DNA of 22,303 nt from the NCBI GenBank assembly GCA_964639335.1, contig CAZXCJ010000019.1, positions 1 to 22,303 on the forward strand. Reading direction: 5' to 3'. The stretch comes from JAIOTH01 sp964639335 (lineage in GTDB: Bacteria > Patescibacteriota > Patescibacteriia > UBA1558 > S5-K13). Position 1 is the first letter of the stretch, and each line of letters starts with the position of its first letter. Positions 7,799 through 14,712 of this stretch are shown here, one piece after another. Position numbers and translations under genes: made by a program. The notes below the pieces were generated by a model that saw only the letters and a list, made by a program, of their open reading frames with translations, had not been told where the DNA came from and searched no databases.

Positions 7799-8814
7799 AT
7801 TATAAAATTAAAAATATAGATTCCAGAGAGGAGTGGGCTAATTTTGAACAAAAATATAGTCCGCATACTTTTTTACATACTTGGGAATGGGGCTTGGCTC
7901 AAGAGGCATTGGGTTATAAAATTTTTAGATTAGGAATATACCAGCAGAATGAATTAGAGGGCATCGTCTTTATTTATAAGATAAAAGCCAAAAGGGGATC
8001 GTTTTTATTTTGTCCCCACGGACCATTAATTAATTATCAAGAAAAAAATATTTTTAGTGAATTAGTTGATTATATTAAAAAGTTAGCCCGGCAAGAAAAA
8101 GTTGATTTTATTAGAATCAGCCCGTTATTAAAAAACAGCCAAAATAATCAAAAAATATTTAAGAGTTTGGGTTTTAGAAATGCTCCTATTCACATGCATC
8201 CGGAAATTGCTTGGATATTAAATATTAAAGCAGACGCAGATCGTCTTTTGGGGGACATGAAAAAAAGAACCAGATATTCAATTAATAAAGCCCAAAGAGA
8301 TAAAGTGAAGATTATTAAAACTAAGAGCTTGGATTATATAGATGAATTTTATAATTTATATCAAAAGACCGCCGACCGGCAGGATTTTGTGCCTTTTTCA
8401 AAAAAATATATTCAAAAAGAATTTGAGATTTTCAGTTCTCAGGATAAGGCCATGATGTTCTTCGCTTATTATCAAGATGTTCCCATAGCAACTGCTATAA
8501 TTATTTTTGCCAATAATTCCGGCTTTTATCATCACGGCGCTTCTATTAGAAAATTTGCCAAAATTCCAGCTGCAGAGCTTTTACAATGGGAGGCTATTTT
8601 AGAAGCTAAATCTAGAGATTTAAAGCTTTATAATTTTTGGGGAATTGCCCCAGTAGATAAAAAGAAACATCCTTGGCGGGGCTTGAGCAGATTTAAAATG
8701 GGTTTTGGGGGATTTGCTGAAGAATATATTCATGCTCAAGATTTAATTTTAAGCCCAAAATATTTTATCAATTATTTAATTGAAAGCATTAGAAGGATTA
8801 AAAGAGGATATTAA
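7795..8814 (+). CDS. FemAB-family aminoacyltransferase (peptidoglycan bridge formation type)
   Basis: 339 residues with two GNAT-like halves typical of FemX/FemAB proteins: HTFLHTWEWGLAQEALGYK near the N-terminus, LGDMKKRTRYSINKAQRD in the middle (family signature for lipid II binding), YHHGAS in the second GNAT domain, and GLSRFKMGFGG near the C-terminus. Such enzymes move an amino acid from aminoacyl-tRNA onto the peptide stem of lipid II at the inner face of the membrane. No helical tRNA-binding arm insertion is obvious. Translationally coupled to the aminotransferase (ATGA overlap) and followed by ftsQ after one base. The serS gene three places upstream makes serine a reasonable but unproven donor. 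Confidence 0.87.
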   Translation: MNYKIKNIDSREEWANFEQKYSPHTFLHTWEWGLAQEALGYKIFRLGIYQQNELEGIVFIYKIKAKRGSFLFCPHGPLINYQEKNIFSELVDYIKKLARQEKVDFIRISPLLKNSQNNQKIFKSLGFRNAPIHMHPEIAWILNIKADADRLLGDMKKRTRYSINKAQRDKVKIIKTKSLDYIDEFYNLYQKTADRQDFVPFSKKYIQKEFEIFSSQDKAMMFFAYYQDVPIATAIIIFANNSGFYHHGASIRKFAKIPAAELLQWEAILEAKSRDLKLYNFWGIAPVDKKKHPWRGLSRFKMGFGGFAEEYIHAQDLILSPKYFINYLIESIRRIKRGY

Positions 8815-8815
8815 A

Positions 8816-9841
8816 ATGTATAGACATATACCCAAAAATCCATCTTGGAAAAAAAATGTTTCTTTTAAAAGAAGAAAAAGTTATAGTAGAAGCAGGATTA
8901 CAGAGTATTTTTCCCAAAGCGCTAAATTAAAATGGCAAACTCGAGTTTTAATCCTTTTTTTGGCGTTTGTTTGTATATATTTTATTTATATTATTTTATT
9001 TTCTAATTATTTTAAAATAAATCAAATCATTGTTGAGGGCAATGAAGAAATTTCTACTCAAGAAATTGTTGAAAAATGTGAACAAATGTTAAATACAAGA
9101 AGTTTATTATTTTTTAAGAATAATAATTATTTTTTGTTCGCAACCGGCAAAGTAGAGGAGAGATTGGCTCAGGATTATTTATTTAATTATTTACGGGTAG
9201 AGAAAAAATATTTTTCTACTTTATTTATAAAATTAGAAGAAAGGCCTTATAAATTATTGTATACAGCCGATAATCACAATTTTTTAGTTGATGAACAGGG
9301 AGTTTTAATTTCCCGGGTTGATTTACCAGAAGAAAATGAGATTATTATCAAAGAAGTTCCGCAAGAAATTATTATTAATCAAGAAGATATTGATAAACAA
9401 AATAATAGAATTGTTAGAGATCATCCGCTTTATCAGGACACTAATAGCACTTCTACTGTTTTTGTTTGGTCCGACACAGAGCAAGGCCTGATTGTCAAAG
9501 AAGAATCAATTATATCGCCAATAGAAAAAGAAGTTTATCCAGATATACCGAATATTGGAGATAAATTTTTTAGTGAAAATATAATAGAGAATATTTTATA
9601 TTTAGATTATAATTATAAAGAGAAATTTGGTTATCAGAGAAAATATTATGAATATCAATTTGATAGGCCGAATTTTTTAATTTTAGTTACAGATAATTTT
9701 AGAATTTATTTTAAAATTAATGAAGATTTAGAAAGTCAAATCTCTAATCTATATCGTTATTTAATAGAGGAGGGTAATAAAAAATTAGATGATATTGAAT
9801 ATATTGATTTAAGGCAAAAAGATCAAATAATAATAAAATGA
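8816..9841 (+). CDS. ftsQ: Cell division protein FtsQ/DivIB family
   Basis: 341 residues from the ATG at 8816, which has AGAGGA seven bases upstream; the in-frame TTG at 8780 lies inside the previous gene and is rejected. A basic cytosolic tail (1-42) is followed by one membrane helix (about 43-62), then a POTRA domain beginning YFKINQIIVEGNEEISTQEI (65-84) and a beta domain ending DIEYIDLRQKDQIIIK, the family's terminal strand. FtsQ links cytosolic and periplasmic parts of the divisome. The region around residues 170-230 is longer and more acidic than usual. It ends the coupled serS-ftsQ set; the usual partner ftsA/ftsZ genes are not next to it. Confidence 0.82.
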   Translation: MYRHIPKNPSWKKNVSFKRRKSYSRSRITEYFSQSAKLKWQTRVLILFLAFVCIYFIYIILFSNYFKINQIIVEGNEEISTQEIVEKCEQMLNTRSLLFFKNNNYFLFATGKVEERLAQDYLFNYLRVEKKYFSTLFIKLEERPYKLLYTADNHNFLVDEQGVLISRVDLPEENEIIIKEVPQEIIINQEDIDKQNNRIVRDHPLYQDTNSTSTVFVWSDTEQGLIVKEESIISPIEKEVYPDIPNIGDKFFSENIIENILYLDYNYKEKFGYQRKYYEYQFDRPNFLILVTDNFRIYFKINEDLESQISNLYRYLIEEGNKKLDDIEYIDLRQKDQIIIK

Positions 9842-9859
9842 CCAAAAAATCATTAAATT

Positions 9860-9904
9860 AAAAAATCAATTGACTTCTAGATTTTTTGTTTTTTTGTTTT
9901 TTTG
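9860..9904 (+). terminator. AT-only hairpin with long T tract after ftsQ
   Basis: AAAAAATC (9860-9867) pairs with GATTTTTT (9880-9887), followed by the T-rich tract 9889-9904 made of two TTTTTTTG octamers. No G/C core, so termination strength is uncertain. The octamer is the reverse complement of the CAAAAAAA word at 1031-1046. The rest of the 123-base gap shows nothing further. Confidence 0.45.
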
Positions 9905-9964
9905 GTTTAGAACCTTAGTATTTTTGTGTTTTAAATATATTTAAGAAAAAATTAAAATAAGAAT

Positions 9965-10741
9965 ATGAGAAAGAAAATAATTGGAATTATGGGCTGGGGG
10001 GAAATTGGTAAGTCAGTGGCTAAATTATATCCAAAATCAAAATATGAAATTTTGTCCAAAGATTTAAAACAAGATAATTTAAAGAATAACAAAGTGGATG
10101 TTTTGCATATTTGTTTTCCTTATAGCCAGGACTTTGTTAAAGAATCCGCACAACAAGTAAAAAAAAATAGGCCGGGGATTACTATTATTGAATCTACCGT
10201 GGATGTTGGTACTACTAAAAAAATTAATCAAATTTTAAAAACCAAATATGTTGTTCATAGTCCAGTAAGGGGCATGCATCCTGACTTGACAAAAAGTTTA
10301 AAATGTTTTATAAAATATATTGGTGCTGAAACTAAAACAGCGGGGGATAAAGCAGCCAGAAATTATCGTGACATAGGAGTTAAAGCCAAGGTATTTACAC
10401 CATCAGAAAGCACGGAGTTGAATAAGATATTATCAACTTCTTATTATGGGCTTTGTATTGCCTGGACCGGTGAAATAAAAAGGTTATGCGATAAATTTGG
10501 CGTAGGCTTTAAAACTTTTGAGGGTTTTAATAATTCTTATAACGAAGGTTATAAAAAAATGGGCAGAAAAAATGTTATTCGGCCGACTCTTTATCCACCC
10601 AAAAAAGGTATTGGGGGCCATTGCGTGTGGGAAAATGCCATAATGTTTAACTCTAAAGCTAAATCTGATTTTTTAAAACTTATTATAAGAGCAGGTAAAG
10701 ATAAAAGTGCTAAAAAATTAAAAATTAGAAAAAGAAATTAA
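9965..10741 (+). CDS. Short UDP-glucose/GDP-mannose dehydrogenase-like NAD(P)-binding protein
   Basis: 258 residues against about 430 for typical UDP-sugar dehydrogenases. It begins with a Rossmann motif IIGIMGWGEIGKSVA (5-19), has ESTVDVGTT (76-84; the family's STVPVGT), TPSESTELNK (145-154) with the conserved Lys, and a catalytic-cysteine motif GIGGHCVWENA (C220). The segment that usually carries the active-site Asn after that Lys reads ILSTSYYG instead, and the separate C-terminal nucleotide-sugar domain is absent; the protein ends in a Lys-rich tail. A related small sugar-acid or 3-hydroxyacid dehydrogenase activity is possible; substrate unknown. A terminator on each side suggests it is transcribed alone. 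No SD. Confidence 0.68.
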   Translation: MRKKIIGIMGWGEIGKSVAKLYPKSKYEILSKDLKQDNLKNNKVDVLHICFPYSQDFVKESAQQVKKNRPGITIIESTVDVGTTKKINQILKTKYVVHSPVRGMHPDLTKSLKCFIKYIGAETKTAGDKAARNYRDIGVKAKVFTPSESTELNKILSTSYYGLCIAWTGEIKRLCDKFGVGFKTFEGFNNSYNEGYKKMGRKNVIRPTLYPPKKGIGGHCVWENAIMFNSKAKSDFLKLIIRAGKDKSAKKLKIRKRN

Positions 10742-10767
10742 TTTGTTTAGTTTTATTTTATATAGTA

Positions 10768-10790
10768 TACTCTTAATAGAGTAGTTTTTT
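10768..10790 (+). terminator. Rho-independent terminator after the dehydrogenase-like gene
   Basis: TACTCT (10768-10773) pairs with AGAGTA (10778-10783) around TAAT, then GTTTTTT. It lies 26 bases after the stop codon at 10741. Confidence 0.6.
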
Positions 10791-10817
10791 GTGGATAATA
10801 ATAAGAGTTCGCATAAT
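10789..10817 (+). promoter_or_regulatory. Possible xer promoter overlapping the dif-like site
   Basis: -35 TTGTGG (10789-10794, 3/6), 17-base spacer, -10 CATAAT (10812-10817, 5/6). The -10 falls inside the left arm of the inverted repeat at 10806-10833, so recombinase bound there could repress its own gene. Confidence 0.35.
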
Positions 10818-10833
10818 ATAGGTTAATCGAACC
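10806..10833 (+). other. Candidate dif-like recombination site
   Basis: 28 bases arranged 11-6-11: AGTTCGCATAA, TATAGG, TTAATCGAACC. The left arm differs from the E. coli dif left arm GGTGCGCATAA at two positions. The right arm is a near-inverted copy of the left (8 of the inner 10 positions) and resembles the E. coli XerD arm only at its first three bases and two inner ones. It lies 29 bases upstream of the recombinase start codon. Confidence 0.45.
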
Positions 10834-10862
10834 TAAATATAATAATTCATCTAAAATAAGCC

Positions 10863-11819
10863 ATGAAGTCCAATATCCCTATCCCCTGTCATTTAAATGA
10901 TTTTTTAGATTATTTAGATATTGAAAAAGGTTTATCTAATAACTCTCAAAAGAATTATCATCTTTTTTTAAATAAGTTTTTTAATTGGTTAGAAAGAAAT
11001 AATAAATCCAAACTTAAGCCGCACGAATTAACTTATAAACATATTTGGGATTATAAACTTTATCTATCTCGTTCTAAATCTACAGTGACTAATAAGAATT
11101 TAAAAAGAAAAACTCAAAATTATTATTTGATAGCCCTAAGAGCTTTATTGGATTTTTTTATTGATAGAGACATTGAGTGTCTCCCCTCTTCTAAGATAAA
11201 ATTGCCCAGGGTCAGCAGGGATAATGTGCCAAAATTTTTAAGTTTAGAAAAAGTTGAAAAATTGTTATTACAACCAGATGTTGATAATAAAATAGGTTTA
11301 AGGGATAGGGCAATTTTAGAAGTCCTCTTTTCTACTGGTATGCGGGTAGCGGAGCTAACCTCTTTAAATAGAGATCAGTTTAATGATCTAAAAGCAGGGG
11401 GAGATTTAGAAATAACTATCATTGGTAAGGGGGATAGGCCGAGAACAGTTTATTTTTCAAAAAGGTCGTTTGACTGGTTAAAAAAATATTTAGACAGTAG
11501 AATCGATTTAGATAAGGCTTTATTTATACGTTATTCGGGAAAAAAATCTGATTCAAAGAGACTTTCTATTAGATCTATAGAAAAATTAGTGAAGAAATAT
11601 GCCAAATTATCTGGATTACCAATAATTACGACTCCTCATACTTTAAGACATTCTTATGCTACCGATCTTTTGACTCAAGGCGTTGATTTGAGAACGGTTC
11701 AGGAATTTTTAGGACATAGCAATATTTTGACTACGCAAATATATACACATATTACCAATAAAAGATTGAGGGATGTTCATAAAAAATACCATAGCGGTAA
11801 TCGCTTGAAAAATAATTAA
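10863..11819 (+). CDS. Xer-type tyrosine recombinase
   Basis: 318 residues. The N-terminal SAM-like core-binding domain is about 10-105 (LNDFLDYLDIEKGLSNNSQK). The catalytic domain holds the full set: R161 in STGMRVAELTSL, K189 in IIGKGDRPR, H259 and R262 in TPHTLRHSYATDLL, H285 in LGHSNILTTQIYTH, and nucleophile Y294. Length and the LLTQGVDLRTVQEFLGHSNI segment match XerC/XerD/XerA rather than phage integrases. It resolves chromosome dimers by recombining dif sites at the division septum. Having a dif-like sequence directly upstream supports a single-recombinase system, although a second xer gene outside the window is possible. No SD is seen. Confidence 0.9.
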   Translation: MKSNIPIPCHLNDFLDYLDIEKGLSNNSQKNYHLFLNKFFNWLERNNKSKLKPHELTYKHIWDYKLYLSRSKSTVTNKNLKRKTQNYYLIALRALLDFFIDRDIECLPSSKIKLPRVSRDNVPKFLSLEKVEKLLLQPDVDNKIGLRDRAILEVLFSTGMRVAELTSLNRDQFNDLKAGGDLEITIIGKGDRPRTVYFSKRSFDWLKKYLDSRIDLDKALFIRYSGKKSDSKRLSIRSIEKLVKKYAKLSGLPIITTPHTLRHSYATDLLTQGVDLRTVQEFLGHSNILTTQIYTHITNKRLRDVHKKYHSGNRLKNN

Positions 11820-11927
11820 AATATATGACTAAATGTTTAGTTTAAAATGCCACTAGATATATCCATGCCTTGGATAGATTTGCAGAAGAAGTATATAAAA
11901 AATTTCATCCTTTAAAATAGAAATAAT

Positions 11928-11963
11928 AAATCCCCCGCCTTTTTTAAAAAAGGCGGGGGATTT
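11928..11963. terminator. Bidirectional terminator, 36-base perfect palindrome
   Basis: AAATCCCCCGCCTTTTTT (11928-11945) is followed directly by its exact reverse complement (11946-11963). It lies between the convergent xer and M23 peptidase genes and serves either strand. The 108 bases before it (11820-11927) hold no recognisable gene; a 22-codon ATG ORF at 11847-11915 has no support. Confidence 0.85.
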
Positions 11964-11972
11964 TCGTAGATA

Positions 11973-13184
11973 TTAATTTCCTAAATAAGTTAAGGGATTA
12001 ACGGGTGTTCCGTTTACCCTTACTTCAAAATGGAGATGAGGTCCAGTTGTTAATCTACCAGCCCCTTTTGTTCCCGGCATACCGCCAGAAAGGCCTATTT
12101 TGTCTCCCTGTAAAACGAAATCTCCATTTTTAACGTCTATGCGCGAGACATGACCATAAACGGTAGATAAACCATTGCTGTGGATTAACATGATATAACT
12201 ATATCCATAACCATTATCTTTGGCTATCGCAACATAACCCGAACCGGCAGCCTTTATTGGTGTTCCTTGTGCAGCTCGAATATCAATGCCAGGATGTTCA
12301 AATATTCTGCGAAAAGGATAATCTGGGTCGTGAAAATATGCAGTAATATATTTGGACGGCATTGGCCAGATTAACTCTCCATCATCATCTGGTATTTGTC
12401 CTGTTTCAGAAAGTTTACGGCGAGCTTGTTGTTCGTATTGAGTTATTAAAGTATTGGCTTCTGCTTGTTCTTGTTGTAATTCTGAAATTAAGTTATAGAA
12501 TTTGGATTCATCATTTTCAGTTTCAGCTAGATATAAAAATTTAACGCCCTGTTCTTCTTTTAATTTATCGTTTTCCATTTCTAACTTTCTTTTTAAACTT
12601 TCCAATTCGGTTTTTGATTTAGCCAAACTATCATTCTTTTTTTCTAGCCATTTCTTTAATTCACTCAAAGTGTTTAATTTTAAATTTAAATCAGACTGGA
12701 GGGACTTTAATTTATTTATTTCATCAAAAAAATCACTTAAATTATCATACATTAATAAAATTTTGAGATAATTATTTTTTTCTTCTTCTTGATACAAATT
12801 TTGCAATGAGCTTTTTATCCTTTTCTTATTTAATTCTATTTCCTTTTCTTTTTTATTCATTTCTAGATTAATAGATTTTATCTCTAATTCAGTGTTTTGA
12901 ATCTGTAATTCTGTAGTTTGAATGCCCAATGTGCGGTCAGCAATTTTATTATCTAGGGTGGATAATTCATTTTGTAAGCCAAGGGCCTCTTGCTGTTTTT
13001 GCTTTATTCGGTTTTGATATACTTGTCTTTGTTTGTTTAGCTCTTCAATTACTCTTTTTTGTTCAGATATTCTTTTGTTTAATTCTTGGATAGATTCAGA
13101 TCTTGATTGATTAAATGGAATTAAAATAAGAACCATTAAAAAAATGCTTAGTATTTTTTTTATATTTTTGTTTTGTTTGCTCAT
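11973..13184 (-). CDS. EnvC-like coiled-coil M23 family peptidase
   Basis: 403 residues. A signal peptide or N-terminal anchor covers about residues 1-29 (KKILSIFLMVLILIPF). Residues about 31-260 are a long coiled coil rich in E/K/Q/L. The C-terminal M23/LytM domain (about 290-400) keeps the zinc ligands H297 and D301 in FEHPGIDIRAA, H345 in VYGHVSRID and H383/H385 in GPHLHFEVRVNG, so it looks catalytically competent, unlike EnvC itself, which activates amidases. Likely role: cutting or controlling peptidoglycan cross-links outside the membrane during division. It follows gltX by 38 bases on the same strand without a clear terminator. Confidence 0.92.
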   Translation of the reverse strand: MSKQNKNIKKILSIFLMVLILIPFNQSRSESIQELNKRISEQKRVIEELNKQRQVYQNRIKQKQQEALGLQNELSTLDNKIADRTLGIQTTELQIQNTELEIKSINLEMNKKEKEIELNKKRIKSSLQNLYQEEEKNNYLKILLMYDNLSDFFDEINKLKSLQSDLNLKLNTLSELKKWLEKKNDSLAKSKTELESLKRKLEMENDKLKEEQGVKFLYLAETENDESKFYNLISELQQEQAEANTLITQYEQQARRKLSETGQIPDDDGELIWPMPSKYITAYFHDPDYPFRRIFEHPGIDIRAAQGTPIKAAGSGYVAIAKDNGYGYSYIMLIHSNGLSTVYGHVSRIDVKNGDFVLQGDKIGLSGGMPGTKGAGRLTTGPHLHFEVRVNGTPVNPLTYLGN

Positions 13185-13222
13185 GGTTTTATTATAGCGA
13201 ATCGTTTTAAAATTTCAAAACA

Positions 13223-14641
13223 TTATTTTAATCTATCAATAGCTTTTTTGATTCTATTTAAACTTTCTTCTTTGCCTAAAATCCACAGTATTTCAGCCGG
13301 GCTAGGGCTTTTTTCTAATCCAGAAATAGCTACCCTGACAGGCCAAAATATGTCTCCGGCTTCTAATTCATTATTATTTACTATGTTTTTCAAGTTATTG
13401 TCTAAATTTTTTAGAGCCCATTCCTTTATTTTTTCTAATTCATTATAAATTATTTCTAAACCCCTTAAAGTTGTTTTGGCATTGCTTTTTTTAAATATAA
13501 GCATTTCGGGATTATAATCAGGTAGTTCAAAAATAAACTTACTGGATTCCCCTAGTTCAGATAGATAATTTAATCTACTTGACAAAACTATAAATATATT
13601 TTCTAACTTATTTTTATCTAAATTTTTAGGGAAATATTTTTTAACTTTTTCCAGAAGCTCTTGATATCTTTTGCCTTTTTCTTTTACTATATTACGAACA
13701 TATTTAGCATTAAACCAATTAAGCTTTTCAATATTAAAAATGGCTCCAGCTTTGTTTATTTTAGCAACATCAAAATCTTTAATTAACTCCTCTAGTGAGT
13801 AAATTTCTTTGGTTGTTTTTGGATTCCATCCTAAAAATGCTATATAGTTTAAAATAGCTTCTGGAAGATAACCCTTTTTTAAAAAGTCCTCTGCTGCCAC
13901 ATCTCCCTGTCTTTTAGAAAGTTTAGTTTTATCGGGATTTAATAATAACGGCAAATGTATAAATTTAGGAATTTTCCAGTTAAACATTTGATAAAGCAAG
14001 ATGTGTTTAGGAGTCGAGGGAAGCCACTCCTCTCCTCTGATAATATGAGTGATATTCATTTCATGATCGTCAATTACTACTGCCAAATGATAAGTAGGAT
14101 AGCCATCAGATTTTAATAAAACTTGGTCGTCCATATCGTTTGTGTTGATTTTTACTTGACCGTAAACTTCGTCTTGAAAAATAATATCTTGATTATCGGG
14201 AAGTTTTAATCTTACTACACGGGGTTCTTTATTTTTTATTTTTTGTTTTATTTCTTCTTTAGACAAATTTAGACAATGACGGTCATATTTGGGAATTCTT
14301 TTTTCAGCGATTTGTTTTTTTCTCATTTCATCAAGTCTTTCTTTGGTGCAAAAACAGTAATAAGCCCTATCATTTTTAATTAATTGTTCAATATATTTTT
14401 TGTATATTTTTAATCTCTGAGATTGATAAAAAGGACCCTGGTCGAATTTTATTCCAAAAGTTTTTAAAGTTTCAATAATCTTTTTGTCAGCATCCTGAAT
14501 ATGCCTTTCTCTGTCCGTATCTTCTATTCTTAGTACAAATTTTCCATTATTTTTTTGAGCAAACAAATAATTATATAAAGCCGTTCTAAGGCCGCCAATA
14601 TGTAAACGGCCAGTTGGGGAGGGAGCAAAGCGTACTTTCAT
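13223..14641 (-). CDS. gltX: Glutamyl-tRNA synthetase
   Basis: 472 residues from the ATG at 14641 (MKVRFAPSPTGRLHIGG, the canonical GluRS start); an in-frame TTG seven codons upstream lies in a repeat and is rejected. The class I HIGH motif is HIGG (14-17) and the KMSKS equivalent is KLSKR (240-244). The zinc-binding region has C96, C98 and C123 (YYCFCTKERL ... YDRHC). The central domain shows RGEEWLPSTPKHILLYQ. It makes Glu-tRNA(Glu); a non-discriminating enzyme also charging tRNA-Gln is common in such bacteria but cannot be decided here. It follows the TagA-Nudix gene on the same strand, separated by a repeat-rich gap. Confidence 0.95.
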   Translation of the reverse strand: MKVRFAPSPTGRLHIGGLRTALYNYLFAQKNNGKFVLRIEDTDRERHIQDADKKIIETLKTFGIKFDQGPFYQSQRLKIYKKYIEQLIKNDRAYYCFCTKERLDEMRKKQIAEKRIPKYDRHCLNLSKEEIKQKIKNKEPRVVRLKLPDNQDIIFQDEVYGQVKINTNDMDDQVLLKSDGYPTYHLAVVIDDHEMNITHIIRGEEWLPSTPKHILLYQMFNWKIPKFIHLPLLLNPDKTKLSKRQGDVAAEDFLKKGYLPEAILNYIAFLGWNPKTTKEIYSLEELIKDFDVAKINKAGAIFNIEKLNWFNAKYVRNIVKEKGKRYQELLEKVKKYFPKNLDKNKLENIFIVLSSRLNYLSELGESSKFIFELPDYNPEMLIFKKSNAKTTLRGLEIIYNELEKIKEWALKNLDNNLKNIVNNNELEAGDIFWPVRVAISGLEKSPSPAEILWILGKEESLNRIKKAIDRLK

Positions 14642-14647
14642 AAAATT

Positions 14648-14707
14648 AGTTGAAAGTTTCAAGTTGAAAGTTTCAAGAAATCTGAGCTTGTAACTTGTAA
14701 CTTGTAA
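14648..14707 (+). repeat. Two tandem arrays in the gltX leader
   Basis: AGTTGAAAGTTTCA occurs twice in tandem (14648-14661, 14662-14675), and CTTGTAA three times (14687-14707). On the gltX strand the text resembles that before serS: CTTTCAACTTGAAACTTT-like sequence ending a few bases before the ATG in both. Confidence 0.8.
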
Positions 14708-14712
14708 CTTTA

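Noticed and set aside
8780..8815. Longer ftsQ start at TTG inside the FemAB gene
   Set aside because: The ATG at 8816 has AGAGGA at a proper distance and follows the previous stop by one base.
11847..11915. 22-codon ORF between xer and the bidirectional terminator
   Set aside because: No SD, no recognisable motif and too short to judge from one sequence.
12362..13448. Plus-strand ORFs opposite the M23 peptidase and gltX genes
   Set aside because: They lie within two well-supported minus-strand genes and show no family features.
14642..14662. Longer gltX start at TTG
   Set aside because: It lies in the tandem repeat; MKVRFAPSPTG from 14641 is the family start.
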